Assembly: GCA_034436555.1 (NCBI GenBank)
Contig: DAOTUU010000033.1
Coordinates: forward strand, 62,001-126,000
Length of the DNA stretch: 64,000 bases
Origin: JAFMJV01 sp034436555
GTDB taxonomy: Bacteria; Chloroflexota; Limnocylindria; Limnocylindrales; CSP1-4
Direction of reading: 5' to 3'
The translations under genes and the position numbers were made by a program. The notes beneath the pieces are model-generated. The model had not been told where the DNA came from. It did no database searches and saw only the letters and a program-made list of their open reading frames with translations. Positions 7,447-16,336 of the stretch are shown piece by piece; within the stretch, counting starts at the first letter, position 1, and the number at the start of each line of letters is the position of its first letter.

Positions 7447-10035
7447 ATGGCTGTCACCACGCTCTCGACCGAGTTCGGCGGTCGCACCCTGACGGTCGAG
7501 ACGGGACGTCTCGCGCTGCTCGCAGGCGGTTCCGTCACGATTCGCTACGGCGACACGGTGGTGCTCGGCACCGCCAACCGGTCGGATCCGCGTCCCGGTC
7601 TCGACTTCTTCCCGATGACCGTCGACTTCGAGGAGCGCATGTACGCCGCGGGCAAGATCCCGGGCGGCTTCATCAAGCGCGAGTCGCGCCCGTCGGAGGC
7701 CGCCATCCTGGCCGCGCGCCTGACCGATCGACCGATCCGCCCGCTCTTCCCCGAGGGCTACAAGGACGACGTCCAGATCGTCCTGACGGTGCTCTCCACC
7801 GACCAGGAGAACGACCCGGACATCATCGGCACGATCGCCGCGTCGTTCGCTCTGACCATCAGCGAGATCCCGTTCCTGGGACCCGTGGGATCGGTGCGCG
7901 TGGGTCGCATCGGTGGCGAATTCGTGCTCAACCCGCTCAACTCGCAGCTCGACGAGTCGGAGCTGGACCTCGTCGTCTCGGGCACCCGTGACGCGATCAT
8001 GATGGTCGAGGCCGGCGCCAGGCTGCTGAGCGAGGACGTGATGGCGGAGGCCATCCTGTTCGGCCATCGTGCGCTCCAGCCGCTCGTCGATCTCCAGCTG
8101 GAGCTCCAGCGGCAGGTCGGCAAGGCCAAGCGACTGCCGTACATCGAGCCCGCGACGGACTCCGTGCTGGCGTTTCTGGATGCCGCGAAGGCCGGTGCCA
8201 CGTTCGTCGTGTTCGACACCGAGACCACCTCGCGCGATCCCAAGCTCGGCGAGATCGTCGAGATCGGCGCCGTCAAGATCAGCGGCGGCAGAGTCACGGA
8301 CCGCTTCTCGTCGCTCGCCAGGCCCGCCAAGGGCATCGTCGGCGCGCAGCTCCACGGCATCACCGAGGCGGACGTCGCGAAGGCGCCCTCGCCGGCGGAG
8401 GCCGTCGCGAGCTTCGTCGCGTGGGCGGGTGATGCGACCGTCGTCGGTCACAACGTCGGCTTCGACCTGGCCTTCCTGAAGGCATCCGGCGCGGACGTCC
8501 CGGCGTACGGCCCGGGCACCTACCTGGACACGCTCGTCCTGGCGCGCGAGGCCCATCCGGACCTCGACGTCTACAAGCTGGGCGAGATCGCCCGCTTCTT
8601 CGGGTTCGCGGCGCAGCCCACGCATCGCGCGCTGGCGGACGCCGAGGCCACCGCGGAGCTCGTCCTCCGCCTGGCCACCGAGCTGCCGGTCCGGGTGCAG
8701 GCCTACAAGGACGCCGTCGCCGCCTCGATCCGCGCGCGTGTCGGACAGGCCGACCAGTCGGCCCAGGACAAGGCCCTCGACGCCGCCAAGAGCGCGTCCG
8801 GCCTGAGCAAGGGCCTCACCGGCCTGCTGCACAAGAAGGTCGTGCGCGAGCTGGTGCTCGCGGAGGGCGTCCGGATGGACGGCCGCGACACGGACACGAT
8901 CCGGCCCATCAGCGTGGAGACCGGACTGCTGCCGCGCGCCCACGGCTCGGCCCTGTTCACGCGCGGCCAGACGCAGGCGCTCACGGTGGCGACCCTGGGC
9001 CCGTCCTCGGACGTGCAGCGCATCGACACCATCAGCCCGGAGGACTCCAAGCGATACCTCCACCACTACAACATGCCGCCCTACAGCACCGGCGAGAACA
9101 AGCCCATGCGCGGCCCCGGTCGTCGTGAGATCGGCCACGGGGCGCTCGCGGAGCGGGCGCTCGTGCCGGTGCTGCCCTCGCAGGAGGAGTTCCCGTACGT
9201 CATCCGCCTCGTGTCCGAGTGCGTGACCTCGAACGGCTCCACCTCCATGGCGTCCACCTGCGGATCCACGCTCGCGCTGATGGACGCGGGCGTGCCCATC
9301 AAGGCGCCCGTCGCGGGCGCGGCGATGGGCCTCGTCACGGAGGGCGAGCGGTTCGCCGTCCTCACGGACATCCTGGGCAAGGAGGACGCGTTCGGTGACA
9401 TGGACTTCAAGGTCACCGGCACCGCGGACGGCATCACGGCACTCCAGATGGACATCAAGGTCCAGGGCATCAACGAGGCGATCATCCGCACGGGCCTGGA
9501 GAAGGCGCGCATCGCGCGGCTCTCCATCCTGGACGCGATGACCTCCGTGCTGCCCTCGGCCAAGACCGAGATGTCCGCCTATGCGCCGCGCATCATCACC
9601 ATCAAGATCAATCCCGAGAAGATCCGCGACATCATCGGCAAGGGTGGCGCGATGATCCGCAAGATCCAGGAAGAGACCGCCACGGAGATCAACGTCGAGG
9701 ACGACGGCAGCGTGGAGATCGCGGCGGTCAACTCGGAGAACTCGCGCAAGGCCATCGCCTGGATCGAGTCGCTCACCCGTGACGTGGAGGTCGGCGGCCT
9801 GTACCTCGGCCGGGTGACCCGGATCATGGGCTTCGGCTGCTTCGTGGAGATCCTGCCCGGCAAGGAGGGCCTCGTGCGCATCGGCGAGCTGGCCGACTAC
9901 CACGTGCCCACGGTGGAGGATGTCGTGTCCGAGGGCGACGAGATCATGGTCGTGGTGACCGAGATCGACCGCCAGGGCCGCGTCAACCTCTCGCGCAAGG
10001 CCGCCATGCAGCGCCACCTCGCCAAGAACGTCTGA
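7447..10035 (+). CDS. pnp: Polynucleotide phosphorylase with an inserted DEDDh (DnaQ-like) exonuclease domain
   Basis: An 862-residue protein, about 150 longer than normal PNPase, which degrades RNA 3'-5' by phosphorolysis. Order: RNase PH domain 1 (about 1-230), the start of the helical linker, a complete DEDDh exonuclease (about 250-425), the rest of the helical linker, RNase PH domain 2 (about 472-710; HHYNMPPYSTGE, GRREIGHGALAERAL, SNGSTSMASTCGS, GDMDFKVTG), KH (713-775, DIIGKGGAMIRKIQEET) and S1 (783-855). The insert has all exonuclease motifs: VFDTETT (D257, E259), GHNVGFD (D340) and HRALADAEAT (H393, D398). Frame and base composition are continuous, so this is a genuine in-frame insertion. 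ATG 7447 follows AGGAGG. The single chain may combine phosphorolytic and hydrolytic 3' exonucleases. Confidence 0.95.
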   Translation: MAVTTLSTEFGGRTLTVETGRLALLAGGSVTIRYGDTVVLGTANRSDPRPGLDFFPMTVDFEERMYAAGKIPGGFIKRESRPSEAAILAARLTDRPIRPLFPEGYKDDVQIVLTVLSTDQENDPDIIGTIAASFALTISEIPFLGPVGSVRVGRIGGEFVLNPLNSQLDESELDLVVSGTRDAIMMVEAGARLLSEDVMAEAILFGHRALQPLVDLQLELQRQVGKAKRLPYIEPATDSVLAFLDAAKAGATFVVFDTETTSRDPKLGEIVEIGAVKISGGRVTDRFSSLARPAKGIVGAQLHGITEADVAKAPSPAEAVASFVAWAGDATVVGHNVGFDLAFLKASGADVPAYGPGTYLDTLVLAREAHPDLDVYKLGEIARFFGFAAQPTHRALADAEATAELVLRLATELPVRVQAYKDAVAASIRARVGQADQSAQDKALDAAKSASGLSKGLTGLLHKKVVRELVLAEGVRMDGRDTDTIRPISVETGLLPRAHGSALFTRGQTQALTVATLGPSSDVQRIDTISPEDSKRYLHHYNMPPYSTGENKPMRGPGRREIGHGALAERALVPVLPSQEEFPYVIRLVSECVTSNGSTSMASTCGSTLALMDAGVPIKAPVAGAAMGLVTEGERFAVLTDILGKEDAFGDMDFKVTGTADGITALQMDIKVQGINEAIIRTGLEKARIARLSILDAMTSVLPSAKTEMSAYAPRIITIKINPEKIRDIIGKGGAMIRKIQEETATEINVEDDGSVEIAAVNSENSRKAIAWIESLTRDVEVGGLYLGRVTRIMGFGCFVEILPGKEGLVRIGELADYHVPTVEDVVSEGDEIMVVVTEIDRQGRVNLSRKAAMQRHLAKNV

Positions 10036-10040
10036 ACGCC

Positions 10041-10063
10041 CGGCGGTCCCGTGCGGACCGCCG
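10041..10063 (+). terminator. First hairpin downstream of pnp
   Basis: CGGCGGTCC pairs perfectly with GGACCGCCG around a 5-base loop, 5 bases after the pnp stop. It has no T-run; it may be part of a double terminator or may protect the mRNA 3' end. Confidence 0.5.
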
Positions 10064-10075
10064 GACCGCTGACGC

Positions 10076-10109
10076 CACGCGGGGCCCACCGGTCGGTGGG
10101 CCCCGCGTG
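10076..10109 (+). terminator. 15-bp hairpin terminator between pnp and asd
   Basis: A perfect 15-bp stem (10076-10090 with 10095-10109) closes a GGTC loop. Only a short TT lies downstream, so it is an I-shaped terminator without a U-tract. It separates the pnp transcript from the asd promoter at 10131. Confidence 0.65.
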
Positions 10110-10130
10110 ATTCGGCCCCCCGTCGCTCGC

Positions 10131-10139
10131 TGGTACCAT
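10131..10139 (+). promoter_or_regulatory. Extended -10 promoter of asd, leaderless spacing
   Basis: TGG-TACCAT lies 9 bases before ATG 10149. RNA would begin within a base or two of the start codon, which also fixes the start. Confidence 0.55.
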
Positions 10140-10148
10140 GCCCCGGTC

Positions 10149-11243
10149 ATGTCCAGCCTCATCTCGCCTGCCGCCTCGGTTCCCGAGGCCCCGTCCCGCC
10201 CGCTCACCGTCGCCGTCGTCGGCGCCACCGGCCTCGTCGGTCGGACGATGATCGCCGTGCTCCAGGAGCGCGGCTTCCCGGTGGGCACCCTGAAGCCCCT
10301 CGCATCGCGCGCGGAGGGGCGGACGATGACCCTCAACGGCGCGGAGTGGCCGGTGGAGGTCGCCGCCCCCGACGCGTTCGAGGGCGTGGATGTCGCGTTG
10401 TTCAGCGCGGGCGGCTCGGTCTCCCGGGACCTCGCTCCGGAGGCCGCCAGGCGCGGCTGCGTGGTCGTGGACAACTCCTCGCAGTGGCGCATGGATCCGG
10501 GCGTGCCGCTCGTCGTCGTGGATGTCAACGACGCTGATGCCGCGTCGCACGAGGGCATCATCGCCAATCCCAACTGCTCCACGATGCAGCTCATGCCCGT
10601 GCTCATGGCGCTGCGCGATGCCGTCGGACTCGATCGCGTGATCGTGGACACCTACCAGGCCGTGAGCGGCACGGGCCACAAGGCCGTCGCGGAGCTCGAG
10701 GGCCAGGTGCGGGCGCACGCGGCGGGCGAGCCCAAGGTCGCCCGCGTGTACCCCCATCCGATCGGCTTCAACGCGCTGCCCCACATCGATGTGTTCCGCG
10801 ACGACGGCTACACCAAGGAGGAGTGGAAGGTCATCCAGGAGAGCCGCAAGATCCTGCATCTCCCCGACCTGTCGGTCTCCTGCACGGCCGTCCGGGTGCC
10901 CGTCTTCTCGTCCCACTCGGAGGCGGTCCACGTGGACACCACCCGACCCATCACGGCGGCGCAGGCGCGCGACCTGTTCGAGGCCACGCCCGGCGTGGTC
11001 GTGGTCGACGATCCCGCCCGGGATCGCTACCCGCTCGCCACCGATGCCGAGGGAACGGACCTGGTGTACGTCGGGCGCATCCGCCAGGACGCCTCGCGCA
11101 CGGACGGCCGCGGCCTCGCCTTCTGGGTGGTCGCGGACAACCTGCGCAAGGGCGCCGCGACGAACGCCGTCCAGATCGCCGAGGTCGTGGTCCGGAACGG
11201 CTGGCTCGCTCCGGCCTCCAAGCGGGCCGGCCAGCCCGCGTGA
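10149..11243 (+). CDS. asd: Aspartate-semialdehyde dehydrogenase
   Basis: The 364-residue enzyme reduces aspartyl phosphate to aspartate semialdehyde with NADPH, the branch point to lysine/diaminopimelate, threonine and methionine. The N-terminal GATGLVG is the dinucleotide loop. NPNCSTMQ carries the catalytic Cys, and HPIGFNALPHIDVF with the later substrate-binding helix are as in the family. An 18-residue Ser/Pro/Ala-rich leader precedes the Rossmann fold. ATG 10149 is preferred because the -10 box at 10134-10139 is 9 bases upstream. The last bases overlap the next gene (GTGA). Confidence 0.94.
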   Translation: MSSLISPAASVPEAPSRPLTVAVVGATGLVGRTMIAVLQERGFPVGTLKPLASRAEGRTMTLNGAEWPVEVAAPDAFEGVDVALFSAGGSVSRDLAPEAARRGCVVVDNSSQWRMDPGVPLVVVDVNDADAASHEGIIANPNCSTMQLMPVLMALRDAVGLDRVIVDTYQAVSGTGHKAVAELEGQVRAHAAGEPKVARVYPHPIGFNALPHIDVFRDDGYTKEEWKVIQESRKILHLPDLSVSCTAVRVPVFSSHSEAVHVDTTRPITAAQARDLFEATPGVVVVDDPARDRYPLATDAEGTDLVYVGRIRQDASRTDGRGLAFWVVADNLRKGAATNAVQIAEVVVRNGWLAPASKRAGQPA

Positions 11244-11977
11244 CGCCTGACGAGCGACGCGCTGCGCTCGACGCTCTCGCCACGCAGATCCGCGGCTGCA
11301 CGCGCTGTCGTCTGTCGGACGGTCGGACCAACGCGGTCCCCGGCGAGGGACACCCGGAGACCGAGGTGGTGTTCGTGGGAGAGGGGCCGGGGCAGAACGA
11401 GGATCTCCAGGGGCGCCCGTTCGTGGGGGCCGCGGGCGGACTGCTCGAGGAGCTGCTGGGGGTCATCGGATGGGCCAGGCGTGAGGTGTTCATCACGAAC
11501 GTCGTGAAGTGCCGACCGCCCGGCAACCGCGATCCGGAGCCCGACGAGATGGCCGCCTGCGCGCCGTGGCTGAGACGACAGCTGGAGATCCTCGACCCGG
11601 CGCTCGTCGTGACGCTCGGTCGCATCTCGATGGGCACGTTCCTGCCCGGCTCGCGCATCTCGCAGGCCCATGGCACGATGCGTCCGATGGACCCCGCCAC
11701 CGGCGCCCGCGACGCGCTCGGATATGCCATGTACCACCCGGCGGCAGCATTCCGGCAGGGCGGCCTCAAGGAGACCATGAAGCGGGACGTCCTGGGCATC
11801 CCGGACGCGCTCCTCCGGGCGCGCGAGCGCCGATCTGCGGGCGGCGCGTCCGCCGCCGAGGACACGTCCCGCATCGAGGCACACGACATCGGTCCTGACG
11901 AGCCGACGGCGCTCGTCGCGGACCTCGACCAGGAGGGGACCATGGACGATCGGGACCGGCAGGGGATGGGCCTGTGA
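11240..11977 (+). CDS. Family 4 uracil-DNA glycosylase (Fe-S)
   Basis: A 245-residue UDG of the thermophile/actinobacterial family 4 type, which removes uracil from DNA in base excision repair. Four cysteines in the correct pattern for the [4Fe-4S] cluster are at 20, 23, 91 and 107. The motif GEGPGQNED (family GExPGxxED) contacts the abasic site, and the YHPAAAFRQGG motif near residue 165 is the second active-site loop. About 45 variable residues follow the domain. The GTG start overlaps the asd stop by 4 bases and the end overlaps rnj by 4, so the three genes are one operon. Actinobacterial homologues are sometimes called UdgA or UdgB; I leave the symbol open. Confidence 0.88.
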   Translation: MTPDERRAALDALATQIRGCTRCRLSDGRTNAVPGEGHPETEVVFVGEGPGQNEDLQGRPFVGAAGGLLEELLGVIGWARREVFITNVVKCRPPGNRDPEPDEMAACAPWLRRQLEILDPALVVTLGRISMGTFLPGSRISQAHGTMRPMDPATGARDALGYAMYHPAAAFRQGGLKETMKRDVLGIPDALLRARERRSAGGASAAEDTSRIEAHDIGPDEPTALVADLDQEGTMDDRDRQGMGL

Positions 11978-13656
11978 GCAACGGACGGGCCTCCGCCGCG
12001 TCGGACGCGGTCCTGCGCGTCCTGCCGCTGGGCGGCGTCGGCGAGATCGGCAAGAACCTGACCGTGTTCGAGTACGGCGACGAGATCGTCGTCATCGACT
12101 GCGGCCTGATGTTCCCGGAGGAGGAGATGTTCGGCATCGACCTCGTGGTGCCGGACGTGACGTACCTCGTGGAACGCCGCGAGAAGGTCAAGGCCTTCCT
12201 CATCACCCACGCCCATGAGGACCATGTCGGCGGTCTGCCGTACATCCTGCCCCGCTTCCCGGGCGTGCCCGTGTACGCGTCGACGCTCGCGCGAGGCCTG
12301 CTGGGCAACAAGATCAAGGAGCATCGCCTCCACCAGAACCCGCTGCTGGCACTGGAGCCGGGTCAGAGCGTGACGCTGGGCGCGTTCACCGCGACCGGGT
12401 TCCGCATCGGGCACTCCATCCCCGATGCGATGGGCATCCACCTCCGCACGCCCGTGGGCAACATCGTCCACACCGGCGACTTCAAGTTCGACCAGACACC
12501 GGTCGACGGAAAGGGCACCGACTACCACCTCCTGTCGCAGTTCGGCGCGGAGGGCGTGCTGTGTCTGCTGTCGGATTCGACCCGTGCGGAGAATCCCGGC
12601 TACACGCCCTCGGAACGGACCGTGGGCGAGGCGTTCCGGGACATCATGGAGGGCCTCCGTGGGCGCGTGATCGTGGCGACCTTCGCCAGCAACATCGCGC
12701 GCATCCAGCAGGTCTTCGACGCTGCAGGCACCTTCGACCGCCGGGTCGCGGTCATCGGCCGGTCCATGGAGCAGAACACCCGTATCGCCGCGGATCTGGG
12801 CTATCTCCAGTTCTCGGCCGGCCCGCTCGTGCCCAAGGACCGCCTGAAGGACGTGCCGGACGAGCGGCTGTGCATCGCGACCACGGGCGCCCAGGGTGAG
12901 CCCATGGCGGGTCTCGCGCGCATGGCCAATCGAGACCATCGCTTCGTGGAGATCTCGCCCGGCGACACCGTGATCGTGAGCGCGAGCCCCATCCCGGGCA
13001 ACGAGGAATACGTGGCGCGCACCATCGACAACCTGTTCAAGGTGGGTGCGAACGTCTACTACCACGCCATCAAGCGCGCCCACGTGTCGGGTCACGGCAG
13101 CCAGGAGGAGCTCAAGCTGATGCTCAACCTGGTCAAGCCCAGGCACTTCCTGCCGGTCCACGGCGAGTTCCGGATGCTCGTCCAGCACGGCCGGCTGGCT
13201 GCCGAGACGGGTGTCGCCCCGGAGAACATCTTCATCATCGAGAACGGGCAGCCCATCGAGTTCCTCGCCGACGGCACCGCACGGCGCGGTTCCCGCGTCG
13301 AGGCGGGCTACGTGTTCGTCGATGGCCTGTCGGTGGGGGAGGTGGGCGACATCGTGCTGCGCGACCGGCGCGCCCTCGCCAACGACGGCATGTTCCTGTG
13401 CGTGGTGACCGTGGACAAGCAGACGGGGGCCATGGTCGGCAGGCCGGAGATCGTCACGCGCGGATTCGTCGCCCAGCCGGACGACCGGCTCATCGCGGGG
13501 GCGGGGGCGCGGATCGCGCGGTCGATCGAGTCCCCCGGCGATCGCACGTCCGAGGTGGGTCTGCTCAAGTCACAGATCAAGGATGCGCTGTCGCAGTACC
13601 TGTATGAGCAGACGAAGCGTCGACCGATGGTCTTCCCCGTGGTGGTGGAGGTCTAG
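11974..13656 (+). CDS. rnj: Ribonuclease J
   Basis: A 560-residue metallo-beta-lactamase/beta-CASP RNase, an endonuclease and 5'-3' exonuclease central to mRNA decay in Gram-positive-like bacteria. The zinc motif HAHEDH is at residues 79-84. LVHTGDFKFD-like and LLSDSTRAENPG motifs, the beta-CASP region (VATFASNIARIQQV, SRMEQN-like segment) and HVSGHGSQEELKLML are all present, followed by the C-terminal domain with KRRPMVFPVVVEV. GTG 11974 overlaps the UDG stop. With PNPase and RNase Y also present, this window holds three of the main RNA-decay enzymes. Confidence 0.95.
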   Translation: MSNGRASAASDAVLRVLPLGGVGEIGKNLTVFEYGDEIVVIDCGLMFPEEEMFGIDLVVPDVTYLVERREKVKAFLITHAHEDHVGGLPYILPRFPGVPVYASTLARGLLGNKIKEHRLHQNPLLALEPGQSVTLGAFTATGFRIGHSIPDAMGIHLRTPVGNIVHTGDFKFDQTPVDGKGTDYHLLSQFGAEGVLCLLSDSTRAENPGYTPSERTVGEAFRDIMEGLRGRVIVATFASNIARIQQVFDAAGTFDRRVAVIGRSMEQNTRIAADLGYLQFSAGPLVPKDRLKDVPDERLCIATTGAQGEPMAGLARMANRDHRFVEISPGDTVIVSASPIPGNEEYVARTIDNLFKVGANVYYHAIKRAHVSGHGSQEELKLMLNLVKPRHFLPVHGEFRMLVQHGRLAAETGVAPENIFIIENGQPIEFLADGTARRGSRVEAGYVFVDGLSVGEVGDIVLRDRRALANDGMFLCVVTVDKQTGAMVGRPEIVTRGFVAQPDDRLIAGAGARIARSIESPGDRTSEVGLLKSQIKDALSQYLYEQTKRRPMVFPVVVEV

Positions 13657-13660
13657 CCCG

Positions 13661-16138
13661 GTGGCCGGCAGCCCCCGGGGATCGGCGAGCCCGCGTGGCG
13701 CGGCGCGCGGCACCAAGGGCGCGCCGCGCGCCTCCAACGGGTCCCGGGGCGCGGGCAAGGCCCCCCGCGGTCGGTCGCGGGGCAGGCGCACCGACGGCCA
13801 GCCGGCGGGTCCGATGATGACGCCCGAGACGGCGCGGTCGGTGCTCGGCGTCGGGCTCATCGTGGCGGGCGCGATCGTGCTCATCGCGCTGGTGCTGCCT
13901 GCCGACGGGCTGCTCAACGGCCTGGTGGCGGGACATCTCCGGACCACCTTCGGGCAGGGAGCCTGGTTCCTCGCGACACTGCTCATCGTGGGCGGCGTGA
14001 TGGTCGAGCGGACGCCGCGCATGGAGCCATCGTGGCTTGCCGTGGCCTTCGGCGGGGTGCTCCTGTTCGTGGGTGGCGAGGGGCTCATCCACCTGCTGTC
14101 GGGGAAGGGCGGCAGCGCCGACGACCTGGCCCAGGGCGGGGGCCGCATCGGCGCGATGCTCGCGACCGCCCTCACCGACCTGCTCAGCGGTTTCGGGGCG
14201 TTCGTGATCCTGACGGGGCTCGTCGTGGCAGGCCTGCTGCTGATGTTCGAGCTGACGCTGCGCCACCTGGTCCATCCGGTGGCGGTCACGACACGCACCG
14301 TCGCGGGCGCCACCGCCGCCGCGGTGCAGGGCGCCTCGGTGTCGCGCGCCGAGCGCGCGGCGTCCCGTGATGCGAGGATCGCCCGGAGCGCGGCGTCCAC
14401 CTCGCCAGGGCCCTCGACGGCCACCCCCCGGCCCATCGAGCGAGGACGCGGCGTGGGCGCTCCGCCCGAGCTGCCGCGCCCGGATCCGAGCCCCGCGCCG
14501 ATGAGCGCCACGGTCTGGTCGGCCGCGCTCAACGAGGCGAAGGTCACGGGCGGCGCTCCGACGGCCACGGCGGCCGCGCGCCCGCCCCTCGCCCCCGTCG
14601 CGCCGGAGGCCGTCCGCCAGACATCGCTGGGTCTCGATGCGGCGGGCGCGGACCAGCCGGAACCCGTCCCCGAGCCCCGCGAGTGGGTGTTGCCCGCGGT
14701 GGACCTGCTGACCGCCCACCAGGCCGCCGCGGCGGGCAACCAGCCCGATCACGCCCGCAACATCAAGATCATCGAGGAGAAGCTGCGGAGCTTCCAGATC
14801 CCGGCGGAGGTGGTGGGCACGAACTCCGGACCGGTGGTGACCCAGTACGAGGTGCGCCCGGACGTGCGCATCAAGGTGTCGCGCATCGAGGGGCTCGCGG
14901 ACGATCTCGCGATGGCCCTCGCCGCGCGCACGATCCGCATCGAGGCGCCCATCCCGGGACGCGACGTGGTGGGCATCGAGATCCCCAACCACAGCTCCGA
15001 GGTCGTGGGCATCCGATCCCTGTACGAGGACGCGCGGATGGCCGACGCCACCTCGAAGCTGACGTTCGCGCTGGGCCGCGACGTATCCGGCAAGGCGTAC
15101 GCCGTCGACCTCGCGCGGATGCCCCACCTGCTCATCGCGGGCGCGACCGGATCGGGCAAGTCCGTGTGCGTCAACGCGCTCATCACCTCCCTGCTCATGC
15201 GGGCCACCCCCGATGAGGTCCAGCTCGTCCTGGTCGACCTCAAGCGTGTGGAGCTGGCGCCGTATCAGGGTCTGCCGCACCTCAAGGCGGAGGTCATCGT
15301 GGAGCCGCACCATGCACGGGCGGCGCTGGCCTGGGCCGTCGGCCAGATGGAGGACCGCTACAAGCTGCTCGCCGCGAGAGGGGAGCGCAACATCGCCGCC
15401 TACAACGCGAGCGAGCGCGTGGAGCCCCACGAGCGCCTGCCCTACACGGTGGTCGTCATCGACGAGCTGGCGGACCTGATGATGCGCGAGGGCCGCAAGG
15501 TGGAGGAGCCGATCGTCAAGCTCGCGCAGAAGGCGCGCGCCGTCGGCGTCCACCTCGTGCTGGCGACCCAGCGACCGAGCGTCAACGTGGTGACCGGGCT
15601 CATCAAGGCCAACGTGCCCAGCCGGATCGCCTTCGCGATGGCCTCCAACGTGGACAGCCGGACCGTGCTGGACCAACCCGGCGCGGAGGACCTCATCGGC
15701 CGCGGCGACATGCTGTACCAGCCCGCGGACCTGCCGCGCCCGGTGCGTCTCCAGGGCGTGTTCGTGTCGGATGCGGAGGTGCGTGCCGTCACGGAGCACT
15801 GGCGGGCGCAGGAGCCCGAGCCGCATTACGACATGGATGTGCTGGCCGCGGCGGACGACGAGGGTGGCGACAGCGGCCAGTTCGGCTGGCTGGCCAGGCT
15901 CTCCGAGGACGAGCTCGTGCCGCGCGCCGCGGAGTTGGTCATGACCACCGGCAAGGCCAGCACATCGATGATGCAGACCAAGCTCAAGGTGGGCTTCAAC
16001 CGCGCCAGCAGGCTCATCGAGGAGCTCGAGCGCTACGGCATCATCGGGCCCCAGGATCCCCGGAACCCGGCCACCCCGCGCCAGGTCTACGGTCCGGAGA
16101 ACTGGGTCCGAGGCCCCGAGTCGGTCGACGACCTGTAG
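13661..16138 (+). CDS. ftsK: DNA translocase FtsK/SpoIIIE
   Basis: An 825-residue septal DNA pump that clears chromosome arms during division. A basic Arg/Gly/Ser tail of about 50 residues is followed by several hydrophobic segments (roughly 60-210), forming a membrane anchor with about four helices. An Ala/Pro-rich linker leads to the motor. Walker A GATGSGKS is at residues 494-501, Walker B is VVVIDELADLMM, and the C-terminal gamma winged-helix domain contains KLKVGFNRASRLIEELERYGIIGP, which in the family reads KOPS/SRS sequences. GTG 13661 is 4 bases after the rnj stop. Complete and typical. Confidence 0.94.
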   Translation: MAGSPRGSASPRGAARGTKGAPRASNGSRGAGKAPRGRSRGRRTDGQPAGPMMTPETARSVLGVGLIVAGAIVLIALVLPADGLLNGLVAGHLRTTFGQGAWFLATLLIVGGVMVERTPRMEPSWLAVAFGGVLLFVGGEGLIHLLSGKGGSADDLAQGGGRIGAMLATALTDLLSGFGAFVILTGLVVAGLLLMFELTLRHLVHPVAVTTRTVAGATAAAVQGASVSRAERAASRDARIARSAASTSPGPSTATPRPIERGRGVGAPPELPRPDPSPAPMSATVWSAALNEAKVTGGAPTATAAARPPLAPVAPEAVRQTSLGLDAAGADQPEPVPEPREWVLPAVDLLTAHQAAAAGNQPDHARNIKIIEEKLRSFQIPAEVVGTNSGPVVTQYEVRPDVRIKVSRIEGLADDLAMALAARTIRIEAPIPGRDVVGIEIPNHSSEVVGIRSLYEDARMADATSKLTFALGRDVSGKAYAVDLARMPHLLIAGATGSGKSVCVNALITSLLMRATPDEVQLVLVDLKRVELAPYQGLPHLKAEVIVEPHHARAALAWAVGQMEDRYKLLAARGERNIAAYNASERVEPHERLPYTVVVIDELADLMMREGRKVEEPIVKLAQKARAVGVHLVLATQRPSVNVVTGLIKANVPSRIAFAMASNVDSRTVLDQPGAEDLIGRGDMLYQPADLPRPVRLQGVFVSDAEVRAVTEHWRAQEPEPHYDMDVLAAADDEGGDSGQFGWLARLSEDELVPRAAELVMTTGKASTSMMQTKLKVGFNRASRLIEELERYGIIGPQDPRNPATPRQVYGPENWVRGPESVDDL

Positions 16139-16139
16139 A

Positions 16140-16158
16140 CCCAGGGGCGCCCTCTGGG
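16140..16158 (+). terminator. Weak hairpin after ftsK
   Basis: CCCAGGGG and CCTCTGGG form an 8-bp stem with one G-U pair and a CGC loop immediately after the ftsK stop. No T-run is visible. Confidence 0.35.
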
Positions 16159-16261
16159 GCCGCGAGCGTCGATTCGACGGACCGCCGCACGCATCCTCGC
16201 GGCTCGTTGGAACAGGTGTTCTGACGGCCCGTCTCCATGGGCGGAGCGGCCCGTGACGTCG

Positions 16262-16267
16262 TAGACT
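16262..16267 (+). promoter_or_regulatory. Candidate -10 box upstream of the RodZ-like gene
   Basis: TAGACT precedes a leader of about 60 bases before ATG 16337. The same hexamer forms the -10 box at 19772. No -35 is evident. Confidence 0.35.
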
Positions 16268-16336
16268 TACCTCCTCGCCGCGACCGGGCGAGGCCCCCGT
16301 CTCAGCCCTCCACCGCCAAGGGGATCGACCCGCGCG

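Noticed and set aside
8197..8722. Possibility that the exonuclease part of pnp reflects a frameshift, a separate gene or an inserted mobile element.
   Set aside because: The frame is continuous on both sides with no stop or internal ribosome site, the base composition does not change, and PNPase motifs resume exactly in the helical linker.
10041..10109. Both stems after pnp as a riboswitch or regulatory leader for asd.
   Set aside because: The asd promoter lies downstream of them (10131-10139), so they belong to the pnp transcript and act more plausibly as terminators.
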